A DNA stretch of 61,412 nucleotides from Streptomyces sp. LBL (GCF_029893585.1 NZ_JARXYX010000049.1:1-61412); one strand, 5' to 3'. Positions 11,217 through 19,833 are shown, counted from the stretch's first letter. The notes: a model not told the origin generated them from the sequence alone. Numbers and translations: made by a program.

Positions 11217-12272
11217 ATGGCCGGGCACGGGACGGAGGAGCATCCCCACGGTGCCGACCGACTGTGCGACGCCGGGGACCGCGTGTACGCCCGCGCCGTA
11301 CGGCGGGGCCGGGTGCCCCGCGGCGACGCGGAACCGGTCCCCTGCCTGCTGGAACTGGCTTTGCTGCACCCCGACCCCGACGACATGGACTGGCTGGTGC
11401 CGACGGCCCCCCAGGAGGTCATGACCCGGCTGCTGCGCGGAATGTACGACGAGGTCAGCGCGAGCCGGCGGAGGGTGGGCTCGGCGGTCGAGGCCTTCGA
11501 GTGGTACGCCCGTCTCGGCGGCCCGCGACCACGGGCGGCCGCCGCCGAGGGCAGCGCGATCCGGGTCCTGGACGGCCTCTCCCGTATCCAGGCCGCGATG
11601 GACGAGGCGACCGAGGCGTGCACGACCGAGGTCCTCACCGTGCAGCCCGGTGGCATCCGCCCCGAACACGAACTGACGGAGGGCCTGCACCGGGCGCTGG
11701 CCCTGCACGGCCGGGGCGTGCGGATGCGCGACCTGTACACGCACGTGGCGCGGCACGGCCAGGGCCTGCTCAACTACCTGGAGCTGATGGACGGCGCCGT
11801 CCAGGCGCGCACCCTGGACGAGGTGATCGAACGCCTCATCCTCTTCGACCGCACGGTCGCCTTCATCCCCGCCAACGCGGACCGCACCCTCGCCCTGGAA
11901 CTGCGCCACCCGGCGCTGGTGGACTACCTGGTCACGGTCTTCGAACGCCTCTGGCGCCTGGCGATCCCGCTGACCGCACCCCTCCCCGACACCGGCATCG
12001 AGGGCATCTCCCACCGGGAACAGTCCATCGCGGCCCTGCTGGCGGAGGGCCACCAGGACGCGGTGATCGCGGAGCGGCTGGGGATAAGCGTCCGTACCTG
12101 CCGGGCCCATATCGCGCGGCTCTCGGAGACGCTGGGCGCGGTGAGCCGTACCCAACTGGGGGTCAGGATCTCCCAGGTGGGGCTGGACGGGCTGTCACGA
12201 CCAGGCGGCGCGGGAGAGACTGCCCGCCCCTGCCGCACCCTTCCTGATCAAGGATCCCGGACCGTCCGATGA
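11217..12272 (+). CDS. TrmB/LuxR-like regulator with PLD-like sensor domain (paralogue A)
   Basis: The 351-residue protein has an N-terminal region (LCDAGDRVYARAVRRGRVPR, CLLELALLHPDPDD), a central domain (TTEVLTVQPGGIRPEHEL, RGVRMRDLYTHVARHGQ, LDEVIERLILFDRTVAFIPA) and a C-terminal LuxR-type helix-turn-helix (SIAALLAEGHQDAVIAERLG then VRTCRAHIARL). The central part resembles the effector domain of actinomycete TrmB-like regulators. It shares its whole layout with the gene at 12354. ATG 11217 follows a G-rich ribosome site. The C-terminal tail (RPGGAGETARP) is not conserved in the paralogue. The target is probably the small-peptide locus at 13475. Confidence 0.8.
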   Translation: MAGHGTEEHPHGADRLCDAGDRVYARAVRRGRVPRGDAEPVPCLLELALLHPDPDDMDWLVPTAPQEVMTRLLRGMYDEVSASRRRVGSAVEAFEWYARLGGPRPRAAAAEGSAIRVLDGLSRIQAAMDEATEACTTEVLTVQPGGIRPEHELTEGLHRALALHGRGVRMRDLYTHVARHGQGLLNYLELMDGAVQARTLDEVIERLILFDRTVAFIPANADRTLALELRHPALVDYLVTVFERLWRLAIPLTAPLPDTGIEGISHREQSIAALLAEGHQDAVIAERLGISVRTCRAHIARLSETLGAVSRTQLGVRISQVGLDGLSRPGGAGETARPCRTLPDQGSRTVR

Positions 12273-12353
12273 GATGGCCGAGCTGCGCCCGGCTCTCGCT
12301 GCCGAGCGTGGCGGCGGACCGGGGTCACAGGTCCCCTCCCACCCCCTCCCGGC

Positions 12354-13322
12354 TCAGTGCTCCTGCTTCTGCTCCTGCTCCTGCTCCTGCTCCAGGATCC
12401 CCGACTGGGCGATCAGATAGCCGAGTTGGGCCCGGCTGCCGCTGCCCAGGGCCGTGGCCAGCTTGGCGATGTGGGCGCGGCAGGTGCGGACGTTCATGCC
12501 CAGGCGGCGCGCTATGGCCTCGTCGACGTGCCCTTCCACGAGGAGCTTGGCGATGGCGTACTGGATGTCGGTGATGCCGCCGGACGCGGCGTCGTACGGT
12601 GCGCTGGCGCTCATCGGGACACTGCGGTCCCACATGTACTCGAAGAACTTGATGAGATGCCGGACCAGGCCGGGGTGCCTGAGTTCCAGGGCGACCTGCT
12701 GGTCCTCGCGGGCGGGGACGAAGGCGACCGTCTCGTCGCAGATGATCATCCGTTCCACCACCTCGTCGGTGGTGCGGTACTCGGCCTTGCCGTTGGAGAG
12801 CCGGGCACCGTAGGCCAGCTTCTCCGGGTTGTAGCGCGCGGTGTGCTGGTACAGCGTGCGGATGCGGACACCGCGTTCGATCAGCGGCCGGTCGCGTTCG
12901 AGACCTCGCATCAGGGCCTCTTCGGAGACGCGGCCGCTCGGCTGCAGGGTCAGCACCTCGGTCTGGCACTGGGCCGTGGCGAGGTTGAGCGCCGCGTTGA
13001 TCCGGTCGCTGCCCTCCAGCACGATGAGGGCGTCGCTCGTCGTGGTGGCCTGATTACTGAGCGCCATGAAAGGCTCGAAGGTGTCGGCGAGTCGCAACGA
13101 CAGGCGCCGGCGCTCGGTGATCTCGCGCTCTAGAGGATTGAGCCGCTGGGCCAGGGCCACCGCCGGGGGTACGGGTCGCAGCAGGTCCGGGTCGTCCGGG
13201 TCCGGGTGGAGAAGGGCGAGCTCCACGAGGCAGGGAGCTGCCTCCGCGTCGTCGCGGGGAACGCGGCCGGACCGCAGGGCGGTGGCGTAGATGCGGCCGC
13301 CTTCGTCGCACAACTCCGCCAT
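12354..13322 (-). CDS. TrmB/LuxR-like regulator with PLD-like sensor domain (paralogue B)
   Basis: About 322 residues, homologous end to end with the 11217 product: LCDEGGRIYATALRSGRVPR, CLVELALLHPDPDDPD, TEVLTLQPSGRVSEEAL, RTLYQHTARYNPEKL, then the C-terminal HTH (ITDIQYAIAKLLVEGHVDEA, VRTCRAHIAKLATALG). It ends in a Glu-Gln-rich tail (LEQEQEQEQKQEH) from a short repeat. ATG 13322 is used, but the paralogue aligns about 13 residues further upstream (HPHP), so TTG 13361 is possible. It is divergent from the peptide gene at 13475 and shares a 150-bp promoter region with it. Confidence 0.82.
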   Translation of the reverse strand: MAELCDEGGRIYATALRSGRVPRDDAEAAPCLVELALLHPDPDDPDLLRPVPPAVALAQRLNPLEREITERRRLSLRLADTFEPFMALSNQATTTSDALIVLEGSDRINAALNLATAQCQTEVLTLQPSGRVSEEALMRGLERDRPLIERGVRIRTLYQHTARYNPEKLAYGARLSNGKAEYRTTDEVVERMIICDETVAFVPAREDQQVALELRHPGLVRHLIKFFEYMWDRSVPMSASAPYDAASGGITDIQYAIAKLLVEGHVDEAIARRLGMNVRTCRAHIAKLATALGSGSRAQLGYLIAQSGILEQEQEQEQKQEH

Positions 13323-13474
13323 CGGATGAGGATGTGTCCCTTTAGTATGGTTCGTTGACAAAACTCCACCCCCCAGGGTCCTGAACATGCAGGAACATGA
13401 TGCATCGATCCTGTGGCCATGACGTGCCCGAATGAGCCATCGTCGTATGCGACGGGGGAAAAGGGGACCTTCAA

Positions 13475-13681
13475 GTGAGGACGAAGCCGACTATGCGTAA
13501 CAGAATGCTTCGCTCGGTGCTTGTCGCCGCCTTCTCCGCCGTCGTCGCCCTCGGTGTGCTGGGGGGCTTCTCCGACGTGAGGGACGAGGTTCGGGCGAAC
13601 ACCGTGTGGCCGAGCGTGGGCGCGAACTCCGACGTCGTCACCGGTGAGGCGGGTTCTGTGGCACAGGAATCCGGGAGCTGA
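13475..13681 (+). CDS. Small exported or membrane peptide, 68 aa
   Basis: GTG 13475 has a good AAGGGGACC ribosome site 8 nt upstream. The product has a basic start (MRTKPTMRNRMLRS), a hydrophobic segment (VLVAAFSAVVALGVLGG) and a 35-residue tail with a TVWPS motif. It looks like a short secreted or membrane-anchored peptide. Its position, divergent from one regulator and directly followed by a mini Rieske-like gene, suggests a controlled unit. I recognise no family. The stop is two bases from the next start, so the two genes are coupled. Confidence 0.7.
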   Translation: MRTKPTMRNRMLRSVLVAAFSAVVALGVLGGFSDVRDEVRANTVWPSVGANSDVVTGEAGSVAQESGS

Positions 13682-13682
13682 C

Positions 13683-14018
13683 GTGACCACTCCACCGGAC
13701 GACCCTTCCTTCCGGCGTGAAATGGCGACCGCCTACCGCTCCGGCTGGCACTTCATCGACCTGGCCACCGCGATCCCCCACGCCGGTGACTCGTTGATGG
13801 TGACCGTCTTCGGTGAGCCGGTCGTCGTGACGCGGGACGAGGACGATGACCTGCGAGCGTACCGGTGCCTGCGCAAGCCCCGGGGGGCGCCACAGCCCGT
13901 ACGGTGTGCCATCCGGTACGGAATGATCTTTGTGAACCTGGACCAGCGGGACCACCGTCTGGTGGAGTCGGACACCCCCGTCCCGCGGACCATCTCAGCC
14001 ACCCCCCGCAGTGCCTGA
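13683..14018 (+). CDS. Mini Rieske-like protein lacking the Fe-S ligands
   Basis: The 111-residue product reads SGWHFIDLATAIPHAGDSLM, then GEPVVVTRDEDDDLRAY and YGMIFVNLDQ. This is the pattern of the Rieske domain of ring-hydroxylating oxygenase alpha subunits (entry strand, GxPVVVxRxxDGxLRAF, YGFIFVNLD). The stretch that should carry C-x-H and C-x2-H is missing: after LRAY comes RCLRKPRGAPQPVRCAIR. So no [2Fe-2S] cluster can be bound in the usual way, and there is no catalytic domain. It starts at GTG 13683, two bases after the peptide stop, with GGGAG upstream. A role as a binding or scaffold protein for the peptide is a guess. Confidence 0.65.
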   Translation: MTTPPDDPSFRREMATAYRSGWHFIDLATAIPHAGDSLMVTVFGEPVVVTRDEDDDLRAYRCLRKPRGAPQPVRCAIRYGMIFVNLDQRDHRLVESDTPVPRTISATPRSA

Positions 14019-14062
14019 CGCGATTCCCCCGTCGTAATAGATCGCGCAGGTGCTTCCCCCCG

Positions 14063-14101
14063 CAGCGGCGTCACCGTGACCTGAACACGGTGACGCCGCT
14101 G
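14063..14101 (+). terminator. Strong hairpin terminator after the mini Rieske gene
   Basis: A perfect 16-bp stem (CAGCGGCGTCACCGTG and its complement) closes a 7-nt loop, 45 bp after the stop codon and followed by TTTT. It isolates the peptide operon from clpB. Confidence 0.85.
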
Positions 14102-14312
14102 CAGTTTTACGGGATATTTCAGGATGGCGGCCGAATCCCATGGTGGCTGAAACTGGCCGTTACCTCTACGCCTTTACCGATCACCCGCGGGTATTTACCG
14201 ACCGCCCATGCGCTTTTCGGGTTCGCGGACCCGGCGCCTTTTCCTCCTGTCGGGGTGCTCGGCTCCACTCGGCTCCACTCGGCTCCTTGTGTGGATCTTC
14301 TTCGCCCTTCAC

Positions 14313-14333
14313 CTTGAGTGGAATAGACTCAAG
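14313..14333 (+). promoter_or_regulatory. HAIR element (HspR operator) upstream of clpB
   Basis: CTTGAGT-N7-ACTCAAG is a perfect match to the HAIR consensus, the binding site of the heat-shock repressor HspR in actinobacteria. A further CTTGAGT half-site is at 14347. HspR represses dnaK and clpB under normal growth and releases them after heat shock. Confidence 0.93.
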
Positions 14334-14429
14334 TTTGTGTACGTTGCTTGAGTCAGCCAGCTGAGTCGGCGCTGACGGCACTGACGGCACTGACGGCACT
14401 GAGTACGACGCAAGGAGGAGAACGCGAAC

Positions 14430-17027
14430 GTGGACGCCGAGCTGACCAACCGGAGCCGGGACGCGATCAACGCGGCCGGCAACCGTGCCGTGACCGAGGG
14501 GCACCCCGACCTCACCCCGGCCCACCTGCTCCTGGCGCTGCTCCAGGGACAGGACAACGAGAACATCACCGACCTGCTGTCGGCGGTCGACGCCGACCAG
14601 GCGGCCGTACGCTCCGGTGTCGAGCGCGTGCTGGCGGGCCTGCCCAGCGTGACCGGGTCCACCGTCGCGCCGCCGCAGCCGAACCGCGAACTCCTCGCCG
14701 TGATCGCCGACGCACAGGAACGTGCCAAGGACCTCGGGGACGAGTACCTGTCCACGGAGCACCTGCTCATCGGTATCGCCGCGAAGGGCGGCGCGGCCGG
14801 CGACGTACTCTCCGGACAGGGCGTCACGGCGAAGAAGCTGCTGGAGGCCTTCCAGGAAGCAAGGGGAGGACGCCGGGTGACCACTGCAGACCCCGAGGGC
14901 CAGTACAAGGCCCTGGAGAAGTTCGGGACCGACTTCACCGCCGCGGCCCGCGAGGGCAAGCTCGATCCCGTCATCGGACGGGACCAGGAGATCCGCCGCG
15001 TCGTGCAGGTGCTGTCCCGCCGTACGAAGAACAACCCGGTCCTCATCGGTGAGCCCGGCGTCGGCAAGACCGCCGTCGTCGAGGGGCTCGCGCAGCGGAT
15101 CGTGAAGGGTGACGTGCCCGAGTCCCTCAAGGACAAGCGGCTGGTCGCCCTGGACCTGGGCGCGATGGTCGCCGGGGCGAAGTACCGCGGCGAGTTCGAG
15201 GAGCGGCTGAAGACCGTCCTCGCCGAGATCAAGGGCTCCGACGGGCAGATCATCACCTTCATCGACGAGCTGCACACCGTCGTGGGCGCGGGTGCCGGCG
15301 GCGACTCCGCGATGGACGCCGGCAACATGCTCAAGCCGATGCTGGCCCGCGGTGAGCTGCGCATGGTCGGCGCCACGACCCTCGACGAGTACCGGGAGCG
15401 GATCGAGAAGGACCCGGCGCTGGAGCGGCGCTTCCAGCAGGTGCTGGTCGCCGAGCCGAGCGTCGAGGACACCATCGCGATCCTGCGCGGTCTCAAGGGC
15501 CGCTACGAGGCCCACCACAAGGTGCAGATCGCGGACAGCGCGCTGGTCGCCGCGGCCACCCTCTCGGACCGGTACATCACCTCCCGCTTCCTGCCCGACA
15601 AGGCCATCGACCTGGTCGACGAGGCGGCGTCCCGCCTCCGCATGGAGATCGACTCCTCGCCCGTCGAGATCGACGAACTCCAGCGTGCCGTCGACCGGTT
15701 GAAGATGGAGGAGCTGGCGCTCGATCGGGAGACCGACCCGGCCTCCCGTGAGCGGCTGGAGAAGCTGCGCCGCGACCTCGCCGACAAGGAGGAGGAGCTG
15801 CGGGGCCTCACCGCCCGCTGGGAGAAGGAGAAGCAGTCCCTCAACCGGGTCGGTGAACTGAAGGAGAAGCTCGACGAGGTCCGTGGCCAGGCCGAACGGG
15901 CCCAGCGCGACGGCGACTTCGACACCGCCTCCAAGCTGCTGTACGGCGAGATCCCGGCCCTGGAACGGGACTTGGAGGCCGCCTCGCAGGCCGAGGAGGA
16001 GGCAGCCAAGGACACCATGGTCAAGGAGGAGGTCGGCTCCGACGACATCGCCGACACCGTCGCCGCCTGGACCGGCATCCCGGCCGGCCGGCTCCTGGAG
16101 GGCGAGACGCAGAAGCTGCTGCGCATGGAGGAGGAGCTGGGCAAGCGGCTGATCGGCCAGAGCGAGGCCGTGCGCGCCGTGTCCGACGCCGTACGTCGCA
16201 CCCGCGCCGGCATCGCCGACCCCGACCGCCCCACGGGCTCCTTCCTCTTCCTCGGCCCCACGGGCGTCGGCAAGACGGAACTCGCCAAGGCGCTGGCCGA
16301 CTTCCTCTTCGACGACGAGCGGGCCATGGTCCGCATCGACATGTCGGAGTACGGCGAGAAGCACAGCGTCGCCCGCCTGGTCGGCGCCCCGCCCGGCTAC
16401 ATCGGCTACGAGGAGGGCGGCCAGCTCACGGAGGCGGTGCGCCGCCGCCCGTACAGCGTGGTGCTGCTCGACGAGGTGGAGAAGGCCCACCCGGAGGTCT
16501 TCGACATCCTCCTCCAGGTGCTGGACGACGGCCGCCTGACGGACGGTCAGGGCCGCACCGTCGACTTCCGCAACGCGATCCTGGTGCTGACGTCCAACCT
16601 GGGCAGCCAGTTCCTGGTCGACCCGATCACCAGTGAGCAGGAGAAGAAGGAGCAGGTCCTGGAGGTGGTCCGCGCCTCCTTCAAGCCGGAGTTCCTCAAC
16701 CGGCTCGACGACCTGGTCGTCTTCTCGGCGCTGACCAAGCCCGAGTTGCAGCGCATCGCCAGGCTCCAGATCGACCGCCTGGCCAAGCGGCTCGCCGAGC
16801 GCCGTCTCACCCTGGAGGTCACCGAGGAGGCCCTGGCCTGGCTCGCGACCGAGGGCATGGACCCAGCCTACGGCGCACGCCCCCTGCGCCGCCTGGTCCA
16901 GACCGCCATCGGCGACCGCCTCGCCAAGGAGATCCTCTCCGGCGAGATCAAGGACGGCGACACGGTCAGGGTGGACGAGTTCGGCGACGGCCTGATCGTG
17001 GGGCCTGCGACCGGCAAGACGCTTTGA
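14430..17027 (+). CDS. clpB: ClpB disaggregase (Hsp100 AAA+ ATPase)
   Basis: The 865-residue length is normal for ClpB. It has the N-terminal Clp_N repeats (about 1-145), AAA+ module 1 with Walker A GEPGVGKT near residue 207, the coiled-coil M domain about 400-530 (which separates ClpB from ClpA/ClpC), AAA+ module 2 with GPTGVGKTEL near residue 607, and a C-terminal small domain. It works with DnaK/DnaJ/GrpE to resolve aggregated proteins in the cytoplasm. GTG 14430 follows AAGGAGGAG. It is controlled by the HAIR box 100 bp upstream and ends at a strong terminator at 17071, so it is monocistronic. Confidence 0.98.
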   Translation: MDAELTNRSRDAINAAGNRAVTEGHPDLTPAHLLLALLQGQDNENITDLLSAVDADQAAVRSGVERVLAGLPSVTGSTVAPPQPNRELLAVIADAQERAKDLGDEYLSTEHLLIGIAAKGGAAGDVLSGQGVTAKKLLEAFQEARGGRRVTTADPEGQYKALEKFGTDFTAAAREGKLDPVIGRDQEIRRVVQVLSRRTKNNPVLIGEPGVGKTAVVEGLAQRIVKGDVPESLKDKRLVALDLGAMVAGAKYRGEFEERLKTVLAEIKGSDGQIITFIDELHTVVGAGAGGDSAMDAGNMLKPMLARGELRMVGATTLDEYRERIEKDPALERRFQQVLVAEPSVEDTIAILRGLKGRYEAHHKVQIADSALVAAATLSDRYITSRFLPDKAIDLVDEAASRLRMEIDSSPVEIDELQRAVDRLKMEELALDRETDPASRERLEKLRRDLADKEEELRGLTARWEKEKQSLNRVGELKEKLDEVRGQAERAQRDGDFDTASKLLYGEIPALERDLEAASQAEEEAAKDTMVKEEVGSDDIADTVAAWTGIPAGRLLEGETQKLLRMEEELGKRLIGQSEAVRAVSDAVRRTRAGIADPDRPTGSFLFLGPTGVGKTELAKALADFLFDDERAMVRIDMSEYGEKHSVARLVGAPPGYIGYEEGGQLTEAVRRRPYSVVLLDEVEKAHPEVFDILLQVLDDGRLTDGQGRTVDFRNAILVLTSNLGSQFLVDPITSEQEKKEQVLEVVRASFKPEFLNRLDDLVVFSALTKPELQRIARLQIDRLAKRLAERRLTLEVTEEALAWLATEGMDPAYGARPLRRLVQTAIGDRLAKEILSGEIKDGDTVRVDEFGDGLIVGPATGKTL

Positions 17028-17070
17028 ACACTCCGAACACTCCGAACACTCTGAGCGGGATGTCCGTGCG

Positions 17071-17100
17071 ACACGGGGGCCTTCGAAAAGGCCCCCGTGT
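17071..17100 (+). terminator. clpB terminator
   Basis: A 13-bp perfect stem (ACACGGGGGCCTT) with a CGAA tetraloop lies 44 bp after the clpB stop. Confidence 0.9.
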
Positions 17101-17170
17101 CATCGGAGTCATCCGAGTCATCCGGGAGAAAGGTCTCCTGTCGGAACGTCTCCTGTCGGAACGTCTCGTG

Positions 17171-17302
17171 TCACGAGGCCAGTACCCAGATCACCATCAT
17201 GGTGAGCAGGCCGGCCACGAGCAGCGCCGGCAGCCCCAGGATGAGGGCGACCAGCCACCACCTGGTCCCTCCCACCGTCGCCCCGCTCTGTGTCGATGTC
17301 AT
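17171..17302 (-). CDS. Small membrane protein, 43 aa
   Basis: An ATG at 17302 with an AAGGGG ribosome site encodes MTSTQSGATVGGTRWWLVAL and a hydrophobic stretch ending WVLAS. The 25-residue hydrophobic stretch (ALILGLPALLVAGLLTMMV) is one membrane helix. The codons show high G/C in third position, as in real genes. It stands alone between the clpB terminator and the YbjN gene. Function unknown; similar single-helix proteins often bind and tune larger membrane proteins. Confidence 0.6.
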   Translation of the reverse strand: MTSTQSGATVGGTRWWLVALILGLPALLVAGLLTMMVIWVLAS

Positions 17303-17440
17303 GAGCACCACCCCTTTGCACATCGGCGGTCCCCCACCGGTCGGATCCTGTCAGCCGACGGCTGACAGTACCCGTCGGGCTTGCCACCCCCCTCCCCGCA
17401 TGGGGGAGGATGGCAGGATCCGTACGAAGGGAAAATCACG

Positions 17441-17974
17441 GTGACCATCGACCCGTCCTCGATTCCGAACTTCGGGGGCCAGCCCGAGCCGCAGCAAGGA
17501 CCAGCGGGCCCCGTCGTCCCGGATCAGGATCTTGTGAAGCAGCTCCTCGACCAGATGGAGCTCAAGTACGTCGTCGACGACGAGGGTGACCTCGCGGCGC
17601 CGTGGGAACAGTTCCGTACGTATTTCATGTTCCGTGGTGAAGACGACCAGCAGGTCTTCTCGGTGCGGACGTTCTACGACCGTCCCCACAAGATCGACGA
17701 GAAGGTCCTGCTGCTGGAGTCCATCGACGACTGGAACCGGCGGACCTTGTGGCCCAAGGTGTACAGCCACACCCACGACGACGGCACGGTCCGCCTCATC
17801 GGCGAGGCGCAGATGCTGATCGGCACCGGGGTGAGCCTGGAGCACTTCGTCTCCTCCACAGTGAGCTGGGTGCGGGCCGCCATCGAGTTCGACAAGTGGC
17901 TCGTGGAGCAGCTCGGCCTGGAGCAGGAGGTCGACGACGCCGACAAGCCCGACGATGCCAACGAGGACGAGTAG
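17441..17974 (+). CDS. YbjN-domain protein
   Basis: The 177-residue protein matches the actinomycete YbjN group, a type III secretion chaperone-like fold: LKYVVDDEGDLAAPWEQFRT, VRTFYDRPHKIDEKVLLLES, WNRRTLWPKVYSHTHDDG and HFVSSTVSWVRAAIEFDKW. It is probably cytoplasmic; the biochemical role of the family is unsettled. GTG 17441 with GAAGGGA upstream is preferred to the in-frame ATG 17381. The acidic tail (DDADKPDDANEDE) is common in this group. Confidence 0.85.
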   Translation: MTIDPSSIPNFGGQPEPQQGPAGPVVPDQDLVKQLLDQMELKYVVDDEGDLAAPWEQFRTYFMFRGEDDQQVFSVRTFYDRPHKIDEKVLLLESIDDWNRRTLWPKVYSHTHDDGTVRLIGEAQMLIGTGVSLEHFVSSTVSWVRAAIEFDKWLVEQLGLEQEVDDADKPDDANEDE

Positions 17975-18276
17975 ACCCTCGCAGGGCTGCAGCGGCGCGT
18001 TCGCGATCATGACCTTGCCGGCCAGGTACGCGTCGTAGGTGAAAGCCCACGACCATGCTGCCCGGCAGGCAGCGCATCGTGCGCGACGAGAGCCCGGCCA
18101 GGGCACCGGCCATCACGGCCGCGTGCCGGGGCCGGGCTTTCGCCGTACGCGGCGGCACCGGCGCGTGGGGCAGCTCGGTCGCTGTGGCGGCCGTGGCGGC
18201 CGTGGCGGCGGTGACAGCCGTGACAGCCGTGGCGACGGTGACCGACCGTGTCGAGAGTGACGGCCGTGGCGGACCG
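17975..18276 (+). other. Intergenic stretch with 9-bp repeats
   Basis: No supported gene lies here. At 18182-18245 GTGGCGGCC and GTGACAGCC units repeat about seven times. A minus-strand frame around 18000-18060 reads AFTYDAYLAGKVMIANAPLQ, which looks gene-like but has no start or family I can name. Confidence 0.4.
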
Positions 18277-19683
18277 TCAGGCACGGCTCGGTGCCGGCTC
18301 AGGCCCCTGCCCCGGCTCCGGCTCAGGCCCCGACTCAGGCCCCCGCCCCCGCCCCGGCCCCGACTCCGGCTCCGACTCAGGCCCCTGCCCCGGCCCCGAC
18401 TCCGGCCCCGACCGCGGCTCGGCGAGAGGCGCTGCCGGGCGGCGCGGGAGCAGCAGCGGGGTCGCCAGCAGGAGCACACCCGCCAGACCGATGGCGGTAC
18501 GAGGTCCGAACAGGCTGCCCAGCACGCCCCAGGCGGCGGTCAGGAGCGCGGTCGTGGCCTTGGTCGTCACCGCCCAGGCGGTCAGCGTGCGGGCGACCCG
18601 GTCGGTCGCGGTGCGTTCGAGGCGGTAGGTGGCGCAGACGGGGTTGAAGACCCCGCAGCAGAAGATGAGCCCGAGCTCGACGCCGATCACCAGCAGCAGC
18701 CCTCCGGTGCCCGGCCCCAGGAAGGCCAGGCCGACGGGCCAGACCGCGCGCAGCGCCCCGGCCACGACCAGGACCTGATGCTGCCCGAACCGGGTGACGA
18801 GCGGCCGGGCCAGCCGCGAACCGAGCAGCCCGCCGATCGAGGGCGCGGCGAAGGCGAGTCCGTACTGCCACGGTGCGAACCCGAGTCGGCCGAGCATCAG
18901 GACGGCCAGGAGCGGCTGGGCGGCCATCACCAGGCCGTTGAACAAAGCGGTGTTGAAGAACAGCGGCCGCAGCGACGCGTCGGCGAGGATGTACCGCCAA
19001 CCGTCGAGCAGGTCCCCGGCCCGCACACGCGCGGACTCCCGGCGCTCGGGCGGCGGTTCGTGACCGCCCATCGCGCGGATGCCCAGGGCCGAGAGCAGGT
19101 AGCTGACCGCGTCGGCCACCACGGTCGCCACCGGACCGAGGAGCCCGATCGCGGCGCCGCCCAGCGGCGGCCCGATGATCGTGGTCGTCCAGGCCGTGGA
19201 CTCGAACCGGGCGTTGGCGACGAGCAGGTCCTCGGCCGGCAGTAGCGTCTTCAGATACGCGCCGGAGGCGGCGCGGAAGGTGATGTCGGCCGCCGAGACG
19301 ACGACCGAGACCAGCAGGAGCTGAAGGAAGGTGAGCACGCCGAGCGCGAACGCGGCGGGGATCGTCAGCAGCGCCGCGAACCGCACCAGGTCCATCCCGA
19401 TCAGCACCGGCCGCTTGCGACGGAACTCCACCCACGGCCCGAGCGGTGCCGCCACGGCCGCGCCCACCGCAGTGCCCACGGAGGAGAGCGCGGCGACCTC
19501 GGCCGGTCCGGCGTGCAGCACCTCGATGGCGATCAGCGGGAACGCGCCGAAGGCGAGCCACGTGCCGAGCGCGCTGGTCCCATACGCTCCCCACAGCCAC
19601 CCGAACGGCCGCCCCAGCCGATGTCCCATCGGCCGCCCCAGTCGATGTCCGAGCCGCCGCCTCAGCCGGTGCCCGCTCCTCAT
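18277..19683 (-). CDS. MFS transporter
   Basis: About 468 residues with roughly 10-12 membrane helices (GWLWGAYGTSALGTWLAFGA, LLTIPAAFALGVLTFLQLLL, LPLLAVLMLGRL-like helices) and the MFS loop FRRKRPVLIGMDLVR between helices 2 and 3. It belongs to the enterobactin-exporter/macrolide-efflux-like group, so drug or siderophore export is likely. Both ends are odd: the N-terminus repeats GHRLRRRLGHRLGRPMGHRL and the C-terminus is about 40 residues of Ser-Gly-Pro-Glu repeats. ATG 19629 may be the true start. It is divergent from the LysR gene at 19834. Confidence 0.82.
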   Translation of the reverse strand: MRSGHRLRRRLGHRLGRPMGHRLGRPFGWLWGAYGTSALGTWLAFGAFPLIAIEVLHAGPAEVAALSSVGTAVGAAVAAPLGPWVEFRRKRPVLIGMDLVRFAALLTIPAAFALGVLTFLQLLLVSVVVSAADITFRAASGAYLKTLLPAEDLLVANARFESTAWTTTIIGPPLGGAAIGLLGPVATVVADAVSYLLSALGIRAMGGHEPPPERRESARVRAGDLLDGWRYILADASLRPLFFNTALFNGLVMAAQPLLAVLMLGRLGFAPWQYGLAFAAPSIGGLLGSRLARPLVTRFGQHQVLVVAGALRAVWPVGLAFLGPGTGGLLLVIGVELGLIFCCGVFNPVCATYRLERTATDRVARTLTAWAVTTKATTALLTAAWGVLGSLFGPRTAIGLAGVLLLATPLLLPRRPAAPLAEPRSGPESGPGQGPESEPESGPGRGRGPESGPEPEPGQGPEPAPSRA

Positions 19684-19714
19684 GCCCGCCGCCCCTCGCC
19701 AATAACCCGCACAA

Positions 19715-19729
19715 CCGATCAGCGATCGG
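19715..19729 (+). promoter_or_regulatory. Candidate operator in the MFS/LysR gap
   Basis: CCGATC-AGC-GATCGG is a perfect inverted repeat in the 150-bp divergent promoter region, where a LysR regulator usually binds. Confidence 0.4.
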
Positions 19730-19833
19730 AAGCAATCCGAAGTATCAAAGCGAGCCCCGTACCCAGGGATCTAACAACCGCGGGGCCGTCAGCCACAACC
19801 AACAGTTGTGCCCCGTGCACCTATGGTGTCGGC

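Noticed and set aside
8961..12155. A 1064-codon open frame on the minus strand
   Set aside because: Only 8961-10190 has family sequence; the rest is the antisense of the TetR, repeat and 11217 genes, kept open by high GC.
12354..13322. The regulator as a NarL-type two-component response regulator
   Set aside because: There is no receiver domain or phospho-acceptor motif; only the HTH resembles LuxR.
14181..16490. A 769-codon frame opposite clpB
   Set aside because: It is the mirror of a highly conserved gene with biased codons; the product is low-complexity Leu/Val/Asp/Gly and has no ribosome site.
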